From: Flavobacterium fontis
GTDB taxonomy: Bacteria; Bacteroidota; Bacteroidia; Flavobacteriales; Flavobacteriaceae
Length of the DNA: 64,000 nucleotides
Assembly: GCF_900129405.1 (NCBI RefSeq)
Contig: NZ_FQVQ01000001.1
Coordinates: forward strand, 186,001 to 250,000
Direction: 5' to 3'
The notes below the pieces were generated by a model. The model was not told the DNA's origin. It saw only the letters and a program-made list of their open reading frames with translations, and made no database searches. Numbering within the stretch: position 1 is the stretch's first letter; the number at the start of each line of letters is the position of its first letter. This document shows positions 8,583 through 18,531 of this stretch, piece by piece. A program made the translations under genes and the position numbers.

Positions 8583-8915
8583 ATGAGTGCATTACGAAAT
8601 AAAGTCCAGTTAATTGGCCACGTTGGACAAGAACCTGAAGTCAAAACTATGGATAAAGGGAAAAAAGTGGCAAACCTCACCTTGGCCACCCGCGATGTGT
8701 ATTACAAAGATGGGGGTGAAAAGGTTGAGCAAACCGAATGGCATCGTGTAACCGCCTGGGGGAAGTTGGCCGAGATCGTCGAAAAGTATGTCGTCAAGGG
8801 AAAAGAAATTGCAGTGGAGGGCAAATTGACACATCGCTCGTATGACGATAAGAACGGCGAGAAGCGGTACATCACAGAGGTGGTGGCCAATGAACTTCTT
8901 CTCCTCGGGAAATAG
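8583..8915 (+). CDS. ssb: Single-stranded DNA-binding protein (short form 2)
   Basis: 110 aa. Near-parallel to the preceding ssb (NKVQLIGHVGQEPEVK, TEWHRVTAWGKLA, ITEVVANELLLLGK). It too ends right after the OB fold without an acidic tail. The two proteins differ mainly in the 45-loop and the strand near residue 60-80, so they could form mixed tetramers. A terminator-like hairpin follows. Confidence 0.88.
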   Translation: MSALRNKVQLIGHVGQEPEVKTMDKGKKVANLTLATRDVYYKDGGEKVEQTEWHRVTAWGKLAEIVEKYVVKGKEIAVEGKLTHRSYDDKNGEKRYITEVVANELLLLGK

Positions 8916-8935
8916 ACCTTGCAAAGGTTCGATAG

Positions 8936-8970
8936 AAACGGCAGTTCCTCGGAGCTGTCGTTTTGTTTTT
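8936..8970 (+). terminator. Terminator after the ssb pair
   Basis: AACGGCAG...CTGTCGTT stem followed by TTGTTTTT just downstream of the second ssb stop. Confidence 0.65.
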
Positions 8971-8998
8971 CAGGATATTATCCAATTTTTTTTTAACA

Positions 8999-9012
8999 CG
9001 AAAACGTTTTCG
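8999..9012. promoter_or_regulatory. LacI-type operator, distant copy
   Basis: Perfect palindrome CGAAAACGTTTTCG, identical to the two operators between lacI and the TonB receptor gene at 39.7 kb. It lies 72 bp upstream of the start of a small secreted protein gene (9084). The same core also occurs in CcpA/LacI-family sites, so it may bind the LacI protein encoded at 38623-39645 or a paralogue. Confidence 0.65.
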
Positions 9013-9083
9013 GTCAAATTAAAATTAGCAGGTCAAAATAATTTTAATACTTTTATTTTGAATAATAGTGTAAAAGGCAACTC

Positions 9084-9527
9084 ATGCGTTTGTTTCGAGT
9101 CATCATTAGCGGATTATTGTTGGGGTTTGCTAGCTTGCAGTTGCAGGCACAAGTAGGCATCAACACGACCAATCCCCTAAGTACACTCGATATTAACGGG
9201 AATCTTTCGGTAAAAACTGTAACCTTAACGGGGAACGGTTCGGGCAATGGAGGTGCGGCGATTCCCATTAATGACGGCGTTTATATTTCTGTAGTTCCTC
9301 AAGCCACCGATGATAAATTTCAATTGCCTAGTCCTATAGCTTTTCCAGGACGGGTGTATGTGATTCGAAACATTCAAAACAGTGTTACGGCGCAGTTAAC
9401 GACCACAGCAGGAATGTTTTTTCCAAAAAATTCAACGGTTGGAACCAATCAAGTGTACATGTTCGAAGGAAGCAATCGCACGGTGATCGTGATTAGCGAC
9501 GGACTGAATTGGACCTTTATCAATTAG
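9084..9527 (+). CDS. Small secreted protein of Bacteroidota surface-protein type
   Basis: 147 aa with a clear signal peptide (MRLFRVIISGLLLGFASLQLQA, cleavage near LQA-QVG) followed by VGINTTNPLSTLDINGN, a start shared by many exported Bacteroidota proteins. The mature part is Thr/Asn/Gly-rich and beta-strand-like, with no known domain and no T9SS sorting tail. A LacI-type operator is 72 bp upstream, so expression may follow the sugar locus at 38.6-46.3 kb. Function unknown. Confidence 0.75.
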   Translation: MRLFRVIISGLLLGFASLQLQAQVGINTTNPLSTLDINGNLSVKTVTLTGNGSGNGGAAIPINDGVYISVVPQATDDKFQLPSPIAFPGRVYVIRNIQNSVTAQLTTTAGMFFPKNSTVGTNQVYMFEGSNRTVIVISDGLNWTFIN

Positions 9528-10156
9528 CCATTTAACAACGCTTGTAGCGTATCTAGGAAGCGGCCTACATGAATACCGTCGACTAACCCATGATGCACAT
9601 GCACTGCAACAGGCATCGTTTTACACCCCTCTTTTTCGGTCATTTTTCCAAACGAAATCTTCGGACAACTATCGGGATAACGAAACCCACGGGCATGCGA
9701 TAGTCCTTCAAAATCCACCCAAGGGATACTTGAAAAATGGATTAAATTTTCATCAGGGAAGCTACGTGTAAGCAAGCCTGTTGTGCCTTGAATTCGGTCG
9801 ATTTCGGCTTGGGCTTTTTTTTCAAACACCCGTATATCTGGATGATATTCCATCCACGAAAAACCAAAAGTTTCGTCTTTGCGCATAATGGTAGCCGAAG
9901 CATCAATGCGATCAAAACACCACGGTTCCTTATCGATGATACGCCATCGAAAGGGTTCACAAGCATTGACCGCCGCCAAGGTTTTGTGCAAATAATAGAT
10001 AAAAAAAGAGATGCCCAGCGCTTTCGCATTTTCATAAGCTTTTGTGCAATCTACACGACTCGTCAGGCCATAAAAAGGCTCTTCCATTTGTGAAAAGAAT
10101 TCAAAATGCTCCCGACGATTCCAAGTAGCAAGGGCTATTTTAGTTTTGGTCATCAT
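9524..10156 (-). CDS. Chloramphenicol acetyltransferase-family acyltransferase
   Basis: 210 aa, the full length of the CAT family (about 210-220). The active-site motif HHGLVDG (HHxxxDG, catalytic His) is near residue 187 and the conserved FSWMEYHPD region is in the middle. It should transfer acetyl groups from acetyl-CoA to a hydroxylated substrate. CAT-like proteins in Flavobacteria are often chromosomal and need not confer resistance. It converges with the secreted protein gene (4-bp tail overlap), and its start overlaps the HAD gene stop by 4 bp, implying an operon. Confidence 0.85.
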   Translation of the reverse strand: MMTKTKIALATWNRREHFEFFSQMEEPFYGLTSRVDCTKAYENAKALGISFFIYYLHKTLAAVNACEPFRWRIIDKEPWCFDRIDASATIMRKDETFGFSWMEYHPDIRVFEKKAQAEIDRIQGTTGLLTRSFPDENLIHFSSIPWVDFEGLSHARGFRYPDSCPKISFGKMTEKEGCKTMPVAVHVHHGLVDGIHVGRFLDTLQALLNG

Positions 10157-10842
10157 ACATAAAAGGGGAGTATTTCGGTTATGGACGACAAGGCTCGAAA
10201 ATTGGGATGTTGCACTTCAAAATCAATTTTTTCATACGCCCAAGTCGTGTGATAAGGGATATGAAAGGCGGTTCCCCCGAGTTCTAATACGGGTAAAACA
10301 TCAGATTTTAGTGAGTTTCCAATCATCACAAAATGGGCTGCGTCTATATCCAAACGCCCTAACATTTTTTGATAGTCCAAAACGGTTTTGTCACTCATCA
10401 CTTCGATATGGTGAAAATAGTGACCCAATCCCGAATCGTGAAGTTTTCGGTGTTGGTCTTTCAAATCTCCTTTGGTCGCCACAACCAATCGATAGTCGGC
10501 CGCTTTCAACTGTTGCAAAACGGCTTCTACTTCAGGTAAGAGTTCTACAGGCTGCTGCAACAAATCTTTTCCAATCTGAATAATACTCGCTGTGGCTGCT
10601 CCCGACAACTGCTGGTGGGTTAGCTCAAGTGCCGATTCCATCATTGAAAGTATAAATGCCTTGATGCCAAAGCCATACAAAGGAAGGTTTTTGACTTGAT
10701 GCTGTAAAATTAGTTGCAGCAATTCTTGTTTGGAAGTATAATCCTGAAAGAGTTCACAAAAGCGATCTTGTGCCTCATCAAAAAAAGGTTCGTTATGCCA
10801 TAAGGTATCGTCGGCGTCAAAGGCTAGGAGGGGAGACTGCAT
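10153..10842 (-). CDS. HAD-family hydrolase
   Basis: 229 aa with haloacid-dehalogenase motifs: FDADDTLW (motif I, nucleophile Asp), VVATKG (motif II-like Thr), the Lys in DYQKML (motif III) and MIGNSLKSDVLPVLELGG (motif IV). A helical cap lies between motifs I and II, as in phosphoglycolate/beta-phosphoglucomutase-type phosphatases. The substrate cannot be told. Translationally coupled to the CAT-like gene. Confidence 0.8.
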   Translation of the reverse strand: MQSPLLAFDADDTLWHNEPFFDEAQDRFCELFQDYTSKQELLQLILQHQVKNLPLYGFGIKAFILSMMESALELTHQQLSGAATASIIQIGKDLLQQPVELLPEVEAVLQQLKAADYRLVVATKGDLKDQHRKLHDSGLGHYFHHIEVMSDKTVLDYQKMLGRLDIDAAHFVMIGNSLKSDVLPVLELGGTAFHIPYHTTWAYEKIDFEVQHPNFRALSSITEILPFYV

Positions 10843-10845
10843 CAG

Positions 10846-12276
10846 TTAGTTTTTAAATTCATAAAAAGAATATCCATCCATTCCTTTAACTTGTGCCCCC
10901 AGATATAACGATGAACCTAAGGTAAACATGACGGCTTTGTCAATTCTTTTCCCCTCTATAAATTCCCGAAAACGATCAAAGGAGGAATGGACACGGGGTT
11001 CGTTGAGCGCATTGAATTCATTGTCAAAAACGCCTGAAACATAGACTATTTTTCGGTTGACATACGAATTGAAATTGTCATTTGAATAGCTGTTTATAGC
11101 CAAGTCAATAGCCGCTCCAATTAGACCAAACATAGGACCAAACATGTGACTTTCTTTAACTTCCGAAACACCTCCTATGGTTAATACAATCCGTTCGCCA
11201 TGTCTGAAACATGAAATGGAAGGGTATAAATTATTTATTTTTCGGATAAGCTGATTGGATTTATCCAAAACACGAGTACTGTTTATTGAACCGTTTTCTT
11301 GAATGATTTCAGTGTTTTTGAATCCAATCTCTTGGTCTTGAACGATTTCCCAAGATTTTAAAATTGTTCCATCAAAGGCTCGGTGCGTAATCATTAAACG
11401 ATCGGATTTGCCTTTGAGCTGAATGATTTGTTTTTCAAAATAAAATGAAGTAGCCGGTATTGGGTAATAGGTAGCCTCCGCAGGACGCTCTACATAGGGT
11501 TGCGGATACAGTTTTTGGATGTAACTAAAGTCCGTGAGTTGAATGGCCAGTAGCTGCGTTCCCGAATCGTTATTGTCAAATGTAAAAATTAACGTATCTC
11601 CATCAATATAACTTTTTCTCAACATCGCCGCAAGAACAAGCGAGGGCGGAGTTTCATCATCGATAAATTGAAAATAAGGAACCTTTTGTAACGTATTGGT
11701 ATCGTCCATCATTTCCCAAAAGGTAACCCGTTTGCCTTCGTAGTTTAAAAAAGTTTTGCCTGTAAGATCAATCTTGTTTTGCGTAATTTTTGGTCCCTCC
11801 AAAGTTCGAATGGTAAGTACACTTTCGTTTTTCAAACAACTTACCACATAGAGTTTACCATGGGCGTTGATTTTGGCAACTTCCTTTTCTTTTCCCAAAA
11901 CGTAAGGAAGCGTGCTGAATCCAGTTTTCCCTGTGTTAAAGTCAAAAATCTGACAACCCAGTTTGTCTTTTTCGCCCGAAATCCAATACAAAGCATACTG
12001 GTTATCTTGTACAGTATACCCCATAATCCATTTAAACTCTTTGCTCGGACGCTCCTGTGTTAAAGAATCGCGCAGTTGAAATTGTGGTGTCATACGAAAA
12101 ATACGAATACGCTCTGCATCTTGTAAACAAAGGGCTAATTGCGACTTCGTATCATCAACAATCTCAAAACAATTCGTTTTCGAATAAAAATGCAGAGGAA
12201 TAGTTCCCACCAAATTTTGCGCTAGAGTGCTGAGCGCACATAAAAACAATACAATGAACCAAATTTTTTTTACCAT
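10846..12276 (-). CDS. Secreted protein of unknown function
   Basis: 476 aa with a signal peptide (MVKKIWFIVLFLCALSTLAQ). The mature protein is beta-rich, with repeated short strands and many aromatic residues, and could be a beta-propeller, but no repeat is regular enough for me to assign. A hydrophobic MFGPMFGLIGAAIDLAIN segment lies near residues 375-395. No catalytic motif or sorting tail is recognised. It lies 36 bp downstream of metG on the same strand, so it may be read through from it. Confidence 0.6.
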   Translation of the reverse strand: MVKKIWFIVLFLCALSTLAQNLVGTIPLHFYSKTNCFEIVDDTKSQLALCLQDAERIRIFRMTPQFQLRDSLTQERPSKEFKWIMGYTVQDNQYALYWISGEKDKLGCQIFDFNTGKTGFSTLPYVLGKEKEVAKINAHGKLYVVSCLKNESVLTIRTLEGPKITQNKIDLTGKTFLNYEGKRVTFWEMMDDTNTLQKVPYFQFIDDETPPSLVLAAMLRKSYIDGDTLIFTFDNNDSGTQLLAIQLTDFSYIQKLYPQPYVERPAEATYYPIPATSFYFEKQIIQLKGKSDRLMITHRAFDGTILKSWEIVQDQEIGFKNTEIIQENGSINSTRVLDKSNQLIRKINNLYPSISCFRHGERIVLTIGGVSEVKESHMFGPMFGLIGAAIDLAINSYSNDNFNSYVNRKIVYVSGVFDNEFNALNEPRVHSSFDRFREFIEGKRIDKAVMFTLGSSLYLGAQVKGMDGYSFYEFKN

Positions 12277-12311
12277 GGCTTATATAAAATTAAAAATGAA
12301 TAAATTTTCTT

Positions 12312-14369
12312 TTAACTAATCGTCGCTCCATTCGCTACCCCTTCTGCATCGGGATTCACAAATACCAATTGACCTTCGGTGTTTTGGGTGAGTAGCAACA
12401 TGCCCTGACTTTCTACACCACGTAATGCTCTTGGGGCCAAATTGACCAATACCGTCACTCGTTTTCCAACGACTTGTTCAGGAGTAAAATGTTCGGCAAT
12501 ACCCGACACAATGGTTCGAACATCCAGGCCAGTATCTACTTTCAACACCAAAAGTTTGTCGGCTTTAGGCATTTTTTCTGCTTCAATAATCGTACCCACA
12601 CGCAAATCCATTTTGGAAAAATCATCAAAAGTAGCAGTTTCTTTCTGAGGGGTAACTTCCGGATTTGTCATGGTATTTGATTTTTTGGTCGCTTCTAATT
12701 TATCGATTTGTTGTTGAATAGCTTCGTCTTCGATTTGGGCGAATAACAGCTCAGCCTGCCCAATTTCATGTCCCGCAGGTAATAGCGTTTCCTGAGTAAA
12801 TATGGTGTCCCAACCCTCGGCTTCAATACGCAACATCGAGCGAAGTTTTTGGGCGGTGAAGGGTAAAAAGGGTTCCGATAAATACCCTAATGCAGAAGCT
12901 ACTTGTAAGGCAATGTAAAGCTGTGTTTGCACGCGCTCGGGATCGGTTTTGATCATTTTCCAAGGCTCTTCCTCGGCTAAATATTTATTTCCTAAACGCG
13001 CCACATTCATCAATTCCCCTTGAGCTTCCCGAAAGCGGTACCGTTCAATCGAACTGGCGATAACTGCCGGATAAGCCTTTAATTCGGTCAACACTTGGGT
13101 GTCCACTTCCGTAAAGGCATGGGGTGTTGGAACAATACCTTGATAGTATTTTTGCGTCAACACGACCACACGATTGATAAAATTTCCAAAAATGGCGACC
13201 AACTCATTGTTGTTTCGTGCTTGAAAATCTTTCCAAGTAAAATCATTGTCTTTGGTTTCCGGCGCATTTGCAGTCAAGGCATAGCGCAAAGCATCTTGTT
13301 TGCCCGGAAACTCCAAAAGGTATTCATGCAACCAAACCGCCCAGTTTTTGGAAGTCGAAAGTTTGTTGCCTTCTAGGTTTAAAAATTCATTGGCAGGTAC
13401 ATTGTCGGGAAGGATAAAACTACCTTCCGCTTTCAACATTGCGGGGAAAATAATGCAATGAAAAACAATGTTATCCTTACCTATAAAATGCACCAATTTA
13501 GTGTCGTGATCTTTCCAATAGGGTTCCCAATCTTTACCTGTTTTTTGCGCCCATTCTTTGGTCGCTGAGATGTAACCAATGGGAGCATCAAACCATACGT
13601 ATAATTTTTTTCCCTCCGCTCCGGGAACAGGAACATCAATGCCCCAATCCAAATCGCGGGTGACCGCACGGGGTTTTAAACCGTCGTCAATCCAAGATTT
13701 GACCTGACCGTAAACGTTCGGTTTCCAATCGTTTTTATGCCCCTCTAAAATCCATTCTTTCAAGAAATTTTCATAGCGATCTAGGGGTAAAAACCAGTGT
13801 TTTGTTGCTTTCAAAATCGGTGTGCTTCCTGTGATTGTCGATTTGGGATGGATCAAATCGGTAGCGTTCAACGAAGACCCGCATTTTTCACATTGATCGC
13901 CGTAAGCCTCGGTATGGCCGCATTTGGGACAGGTACCTGTGACAAAACGGTCTGCTAAAAATTGGTTGGCCTGTTCATCATACAGTTGTTCCGTGGTTTC
14001 TTCAATAAAATCGCCTTGTTCGTACAGTTTTTTAAAAAATGCAGCCGCAGTTTCATGGTGAATTTTTGCGGAAGTACGCGAATAATTATCAAAGGAAATT
14101 CCAAAATCAGCAAATGATTGCTTGATGATACCGTCGTATTTATCGATAACTTCTTGGGGAGAAATGCCTTCTTTTTTGGCTTTCATCGAAATAGCCACCC
14201 CATGCTCGTCGCTTCCACACATAAACGCCACATCGCGCCCTTGCAATCGAAGGTAACGCGCATAAATATCGGCAGGCACATAAACGCCAGCCAAGTGACC
14301 AATGTGAATAGGACCGTTTGTGTAGGGTAAAGCCGCCGTAACGGTGTAGCGTTTTGGAAAATCAGACAT
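12312..14369 (-). CDS. metG: Methionine--tRNA ligase
   Basis: 685 aa. It charges tRNA-Met with methionine. The class I signature HIGH-type PIHIGHLAG is at about residues 20-28 and the KMSKS-type loop is KLSTS near residue 338. A zinc knuckle ([18 protein letters not shown]) lies in the connective peptide, an anticodon-binding helical domain follows, and a C-terminal EMAP/Trbp111-like tRNA-binding domain ([18 protein letters not shown]) provides dimerisation. Length and layout are standard for Bacteroidota MetG. The start [19 protein letters not shown] fits the family. Confidence 0.97.
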   Translation of the reverse strand: MSDFPKRYTVTAALPYTNGPIHIGHLAGVYVPADIYARYLRLQGRDVAFMCGSDEHGVAISMKAKKEGISPQEVIDKYDGIIKQSFADFGISFDNYSRTSAKIHHETAAAFFKKLYEQGDFIEETTEQLYDEQANQFLADRFVTGTCPKCGHTEAYGDQCEKCGSSLNATDLIHPKSTITGSTPILKATKHWFLPLDRYENFLKEWILEGHKNDWKPNVYGQVKSWIDDGLKPRAVTRDLDWGIDVPVPGAEGKKLYVWFDAPIGYISATKEWAQKTGKDWEPYWKDHDTKLVHFIGKDNIVFHCIIFPAMLKAEGSFILPDNVPANEFLNLEGNKLSTSKNWAVWLHEYLLEFPGKQDALRYALTANAPETKDNDFTWKDFQARNNNELVAIFGNFINRVVVLTQKYYQGIVPTPHAFTEVDTQVLTELKAYPAVIASSIERYRFREAQGELMNVARLGNKYLAEEEPWKMIKTDPERVQTQLYIALQVASALGYLSEPFLPFTAQKLRSMLRIEAEGWDTIFTQETLLPAGHEIGQAELLFAQIEDEAIQQQIDKLEATKKSNTMTNPEVTPQKETATFDDFSKMDLRVGTIIEAEKMPKADKLLVLKVDTGLDVRTIVSGIAEHFTPEQVVGKRVTVLVNLAPRALRGVESQGMLLLTQNTEGQLVFVNPDAEGVANGATIS

Positions 14370-14461
14370 TGTGATGAGGTACTAAATTTTTGCAAAAGTA
14401 CGGCATTTGCCCAAAATCACGAACATATAGTTTCTTATATTTGCCCGAAGCATTCTGGCGA

Positions 14462-15424
14462 ATGAAACCATTAATTCTATTTTTGTGGGTGACGATTTGT
14501 TCATCCAACCTATTGGCGCAACGAAAAATGATAACACCTCCTTCCCTACAAAAAGGCGATACCGTAGCGATTGTGGCTACTGCCCGTAAAAATCTTGACG
14601 ATAATCTTGGTCCAGCCATTACGTGGTTGAAAAGTCTTGGACTCGAAGTGGTTATCGGGAAGACCATCGGACTAGACCATTATCAATTGGCGGGAACAGA
14701 CGCTGAACGTGCCGCCGATTTTCAAGCCGCGATGGACAATCCCAACATCAAAATGATTTGGTGCGTGCGGGGCGGTTACGGAACGGTTCGGATGATCGAC
14801 TTATTAGATTTTACCCAATTTTTGAAGCATCCTAAATGGGTGGTGGGATTTAGTGATGTTACGGTTTTGCACAGTCATTTGAATACGTTGGGCGTGCAAT
14901 CTATCCACGGGATTATGCCGGTCAATGCCAAATCAAGTGCGGCTGCCAAAGAATCGCTTCGCCAAGCCTTGTTTGGGGAAACGTTGGAATACCATTTGCC
15001 TTGCGATGCCCTTAACCGCACAGGAACGGCTACCGGGCAACTTGTGGGCGGAAACCTTTCGATTTTGTACAGCTTGTTTGGTTCTCCTTCGGCGATAGAT
15101 TGTACGGATAAAATTTTGTTTTTAGAAGATTTAGACGAATACCTTTACCACATCGACCGTATGTTAATGAACTTAAAACGCAACGGTTGCCTTGAATCAC
15201 TAAAAGGGATTATCGTGGGAAGCATGACCAAAATGCACGATAACGAAATTCCTTGGGGGAAAAATGCCCTCGAAATTATTGAAGATATCACCAAGAATTA
15301 CCATATTCCTATCATTTACAATTTTCCTGCAGGACATATCGCCGATAATCGCGCGCTGATTTTTGGTCGCACCGTAACGCTTGATGTGACGGAAACCGAA
15401 AGTCATGTGGTGTTTCATCCTTAG
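14462..15424 (+). CDS. LD-carboxypeptidase (S66 family), secreted
   Basis: About 320 aa when started at the ATG 14462, which gives a signal peptide (MKPLILFLWVTICSSNLLAQ); a longer frame opens at 14390 but would bury it. The S66 motifs are CVRGGYGTVRMID and VGFSDVTVLH with the nucleophile Ser, and the C-terminal FPAGHIADNRAL carries the His. It should trim L,D-linked tetrapeptide stems (murein tetrapeptide recycling/maturation). The signal peptide is a difference from the cytoplasmic LdcA of E. coli and suggests periplasmic action. Divergent from metG. Confidence 0.88.
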   Translation: MKPLILFLWVTICSSNLLAQRKMITPPSLQKGDTVAIVATARKNLDDNLGPAITWLKSLGLEVVIGKTIGLDHYQLAGTDAERAADFQAAMDNPNIKMIWCVRGGYGTVRMIDLLDFTQFLKHPKWVVGFSDVTVLHSHLNTLGVQSIHGIMPVNAKSSAAAKESLRQALFGETLEYHLPCDALNRTGTATGQLVGGNLSILYSLFGSPSAIDCTDKILFLEDLDEYLYHIDRMLMNLKRNGCLESLKGIIVGSMTKMHDNEIPWGKNALEIIEDITKNYHIPIIYNFPAGHIADNRALIFGRTVTLDVTETESHVVFHP

Positions 15425-15512
15425 CACGATTTTTTTTTGGTAATAAGTGTTTGTAAACGAGTAGATTGGTATTCGTTTTATATTTTTGGGTATCATTTAA
15501 ACGCCATACCCT

Positions 15513-15905
15513 ATGAATATGTATCATGACCCAGAGATTTGGGAGCGATCCCGTCAGTTTTGCAGCGACTTGTACCAGCTCACGGCGACGGATAGTTATT
15601 ATCAAACGTTTTATTACACGCCGATTTTGCGGCAAATTGCGGTACTTGTTCCCACCCACATTATGTTGGCTTATCAAGCCCCAAAACCTGATGTATTCAT
15701 AAGACATTTGGATTTTACCTTGGGTGCCGCCTATGAATTAAGGACCTTACTCATGTTTAATGTGCTGTTGGATTTTGAAGAGATATCGCCCAATCGTCCG
15801 CTCATCCACAAGATCAATATCCTGATTGCCAGCATCAATCTATTGCGGGAGCGGGTACAAACAGGCCGGGCTCCACGGTCGAAGAGGACGATTTTGTGGA
15901 CCTAA
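15513..15905 (+). CDS. Four-helix bundle protein (S23/TIGR02436-like)
   Basis: 130 aa with the pattern of the 23S rRNA intervening-sequence-like four-helix bundle family: EIWERSRQFCSDLYQLT, RQIAVLVPTHIMLAY, FIRHLDFTLGAAYELRTLLM and a final helix INILIASINLLRERV. These small proteins are frequent in Bacteroidota and have no firm function. The gene ends 3 bp before the yraN start, so the two are probably co-translated. Confidence 0.7.
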   Translation: MNMYHDPEIWERSRQFCSDLYQLTATDSYYQTFYYTPILRQIAVLVPTHIMLAYQAPKPDVFIRHLDFTLGAAYELRTLLMFNVLLDFEEISPNRPLIHKINILIASINLLRERVQTGRAPRSKRTILWT

Positions 15906-15908
15906 GTT

Positions 15909-16271
15909 ATGGCTGCACATAATGATTTAGGAAAGGAAGGGGAGTCCTTAGCGGTTGATTTTCTGCGGCGTAACGGATACTCTATCCTAGAAACCAATTG
16001 GATATATCAAAAGGCAGAAGTCGATATTTTGGCCCGTAAAGATGATCTTCTGGCGGTTATTGAAGTAAAAACTCGTTCCAGTATCGCAATGGGATTGCCG
16101 CAGGATTTTGTTAAACCCAAGAAAATCCGATTGTTGGTAAAAGCCGTAAATGCCTATGTACAAGAGCAAGCGTGGGAGGTGAAGGTGCGTTTCGACATTA
16201 TTGCAATCCATCAGTTGGAGGGACAAACCGTGTTGGAACACCTTGAAGATGCGTTCTATTATTTTAGTTAG
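15909..16271 (+). CDS. yraN: YraN/UPF0102 family endonuclease-like protein
   Basis: 120 aa, the family's normal length. The PD-(D/E)XK-like core is visible: GKEGESLAVDFLRRNGY, then AEVDILARKDDLLAVIEVKTRS with Asp and E-x-K. It is thought to act in DNA repair or recombination. It lies directly after the four-helix bundle gene and before a separate T9SS protease gene. Confidence 0.9.
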   Translation: MAAHNDLGKEGESLAVDFLRRNGYSILETNWIYQKAEVDILARKDDLLAVIEVKTRSSIAMGLPQDFVKPKKIRLLVKAVNAYVQEQAWEVKVRFDIIAIHQLEGQTVLEHLEDAFYYFS

Positions 16272-16315
16272 AAAAAAGCTATCTATTTTGTATTTTTACA
16301 AAAAAAGAAATTGCT

Positions 16316-18493
16316 ATGGTTCGTTTTTTTACTTTTTTAGCGGCATTGTCTGTTTGGACAAGTTTCGCCCAATTCCGTGTGGGTCAGCAAGTAAAGTCCT
16401 TTGAAGACCGTCGAGCGTCATTTCAAACGGTTACGGTGCTCCAACCGAAGTCAGAGGTGCCCAATCCAACTATTGAAAATGTGGTCGAAGCGTCCACAAT
16501 AGCTACTTTACAAACCGCGGCTATTCAACAAATTTACAATCAACGTCCGCAAACACTTGAAGTACTAATTCCCTATCAAGGAGCGTCCGTTGTGCTTCGG
16601 TTGTACCGCGTTAATCCCTTTGCCGAAGGGTTTAAGATACTTACCCATCGCGGTGAAACGGTATCCTATACGCCTGGCGTGTATTACCGTGGTATCATCA
16701 AGAACGATTACCGCTCGGTCGCGTCACTTACTTTTTTTGAAAATTCATTGAGTGGCCTTATCTCTGGCAGTACGTTTCAAAACCTTGTGGTCGGACCCCT
16801 CAAAAACAGCAGCGATTACATCGTTTACTCCGATGCAAAAATGAAAGTTCCGCATCCGTTTCAGTGTCTCACCGACGACGGACCCGCAATGATGCGCCAA
16901 GCACGCAGTGTGCCTAATACGACGCAATCGGCAAAATGTGCAACGACCTATTTTGAAATGGACTATAACCTCTACCAAGAAAACGGCAGTGATACAACTA
17001 CGGCAACCAATTGGATGACTGCCGTGTACAATAATGTTCAAACCCTTTTTGAAAATGACGGAATTACCATCGCTTTTCGTACGCTCTTGATTTGGACCGA
17101 ACCCGATCCGTATGAAGGTATTGGCACGTCTTCTGTAGATTACCTGTTTAAATTCAATCAAGTTCGTCCCGTTTTTGATGGAGATGTGGGACAGTTGTTG
17201 GGCATTGACGCTGGCGGATTGGGCGGTGTAGCCGTAACTATTGACGGTTTGTGTTCTTCTCAAAATTTCTGTTATTCTGATGTTGAATTTGATTTTCAAA
17301 CGGTTCCTACCTATTCATGGACGGTGCTTGTGCTTACGCATGAATTTGGACATATTTTGGGGGCGCCTCACACACATGCTTGTATTTGGAATGGGAACAA
17401 TACGGCTATAGATAATTGTGCCACAGCAGGAATCGGACCCACAGCGGAGGGAGCTTCGTGTAGTACTGATCCGTTGACGATTCCTTCCTCAGGTACCATC
17501 ATGAGTTATTGCCATTTGGTGAGCAATGTGGGCATAGATTTAGCCAACGGGTTTGGACCGCAGCCTGCCCAACGTATTTTGGATACGTTTGCTCTGCGCT
17601 CTTGCCTCAGCTCCGATTGTGTCAATACGTGTATCAATACCGTGGAACGTATCGTTTTGGAAACAACAACACAAACATCAGCGACCTTCAATTGGATCGA
17701 TGTAACTGGAGCTACCGCATGGCGCGTTCGCTATTATTTGTTCGGCACAACCCCGGGAAGTTGGACGACCATGACAACCAATACGTTGACGGCTACAAAT
17801 TTAACACCCAACAGCTATTATGTGATTGAAGTTGCGCCAGAATGCCCCAGCGGATTAGAAATCGGGGGGCGTCAACTAATTTTTATGACCGATGATGTTT
17901 TTTGTGCTGGTTCGGTATTTACCGATACGGGAGGGGCAACAGGCGATTATGATGATGAACAAACGATGATTCGTACCTTGATTCCGAACGTTCCCGCCAA
18001 TAGCATTACCCTCACCTTTTCGCAATTTAGCTTGGAGCAAGATTACGATTATTTATACATTTATGATGGAAATTCAACTGCAGCGCCTGAATTTAATGGT
18101 GGATTAGGATTTACGGGCAATCAAATCCCAGGTCCTTTTGTGTCCTCAGCTACCGACGGTTCACTAACGCTACAATTCAAGTCGGATGCGTTTGTCACCG
18201 ATGCCGGTTGGGTTGCCAACATCGGATGTACCCCCAATTTAAACACGGGCGATTTCCAAGGAATTGATTTTACCTATTACCCCAATCCGTCCAACGGACA
18301 GGTATTTGTAACGTCCAAAACCAACGTGCAGTCAGTGGTAGTACATAATGTTATGGGACAATTGTTGCTTCGTGAAATCCCAAGGGATTCCAACTTTTCG
18401 ATTGACATTACAGCTTTTGCACAAGGGACTTATTTCGTTACCTTACAATTTGAGGAAGGTCGATTGGCCCATTTTAAAGTGGTGAAGAAGTAA
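16316..18493 (+). CDS. T9SS-secreted reprolysin-like zinc metalloprotease
   Basis: 725 aa. Signal peptide MVRFFTFLAALSVWTSFA, propeptide to about residue 200, then a metzincin catalytic domain with HEFGHILGAPH (zinc site HExxHxxGxxH, near residue 342) and an MSYCH Met-turn. A fibronectin III-like domain (ATFNWIDVTGATAWRVRY) follows, then a CUB-like domain from VFCAGSVFTDTGG. The last about 75 residues (FTYYPNPSNGQVFV...GTYFVTLQF) are a type A T9SS sorting tail, so the protein is exported across the outer membrane and cell-attached or released. Confidence 0.9.
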   Translation: MVRFFTFLAALSVWTSFAQFRVGQQVKSFEDRRASFQTVTVLQPKSEVPNPTIENVVEASTIATLQTAAIQQIYNQRPQTLEVLIPYQGASVVLRLYRVNPFAEGFKILTHRGETVSYTPGVYYRGIIKNDYRSVASLTFFENSLSGLISGSTFQNLVVGPLKNSSDYIVYSDAKMKVPHPFQCLTDDGPAMMRQARSVPNTTQSAKCATTYFEMDYNLYQENGSDTTTATNWMTAVYNNVQTLFENDGITIAFRTLLIWTEPDPYEGIGTSSVDYLFKFNQVRPVFDGDVGQLLGIDAGGLGGVAVTIDGLCSSQNFCYSDVEFDFQTVPTYSWTVLVLTHEFGHILGAPHTHACIWNGNNTAIDNCATAGIGPTAEGASCSTDPLTIPSSGTIMSYCHLVSNVGIDLANGFGPQPAQRILDTFALRSCLSSDCVNTCINTVERIVLETTTQTSATFNWIDVTGATAWRVRYYLFGTTPGSWTTMTTNTLTATNLTPNSYYVIEVAPECPSGLEIGGRQLIFMTDDVFCAGSVFTDTGGATGDYDDEQTMIRTLIPNVPANSITLTFSQFSLEQDYDYLYIYDGNSTAAPEFNGGLGFTGNQIPGPFVSSATDGSLTLQFKSDAFVTDAGWVANIGCTPNLNTGDFQGIDFTYYPNPSNGQVFVTSKTNVQSVVVHNVMGQLLLREIPRDSNFSIDITAFAQGTYFVTLQFEEGRLAHFKVVKK

Positions 18494-18498
18494 AAAAA

Positions 18499-18531
18499 TA
18501 AAATGCCATCCTCACGATGGCATTTTTTTAT
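18499..18531. terminator. Bidirectional terminator between the protease gene and mfd
   Basis: AAAATGCCATC...GATGGCATTTTTTT hairpin with A run before and T run after, lying between two convergent genes. Confidence 0.9.
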
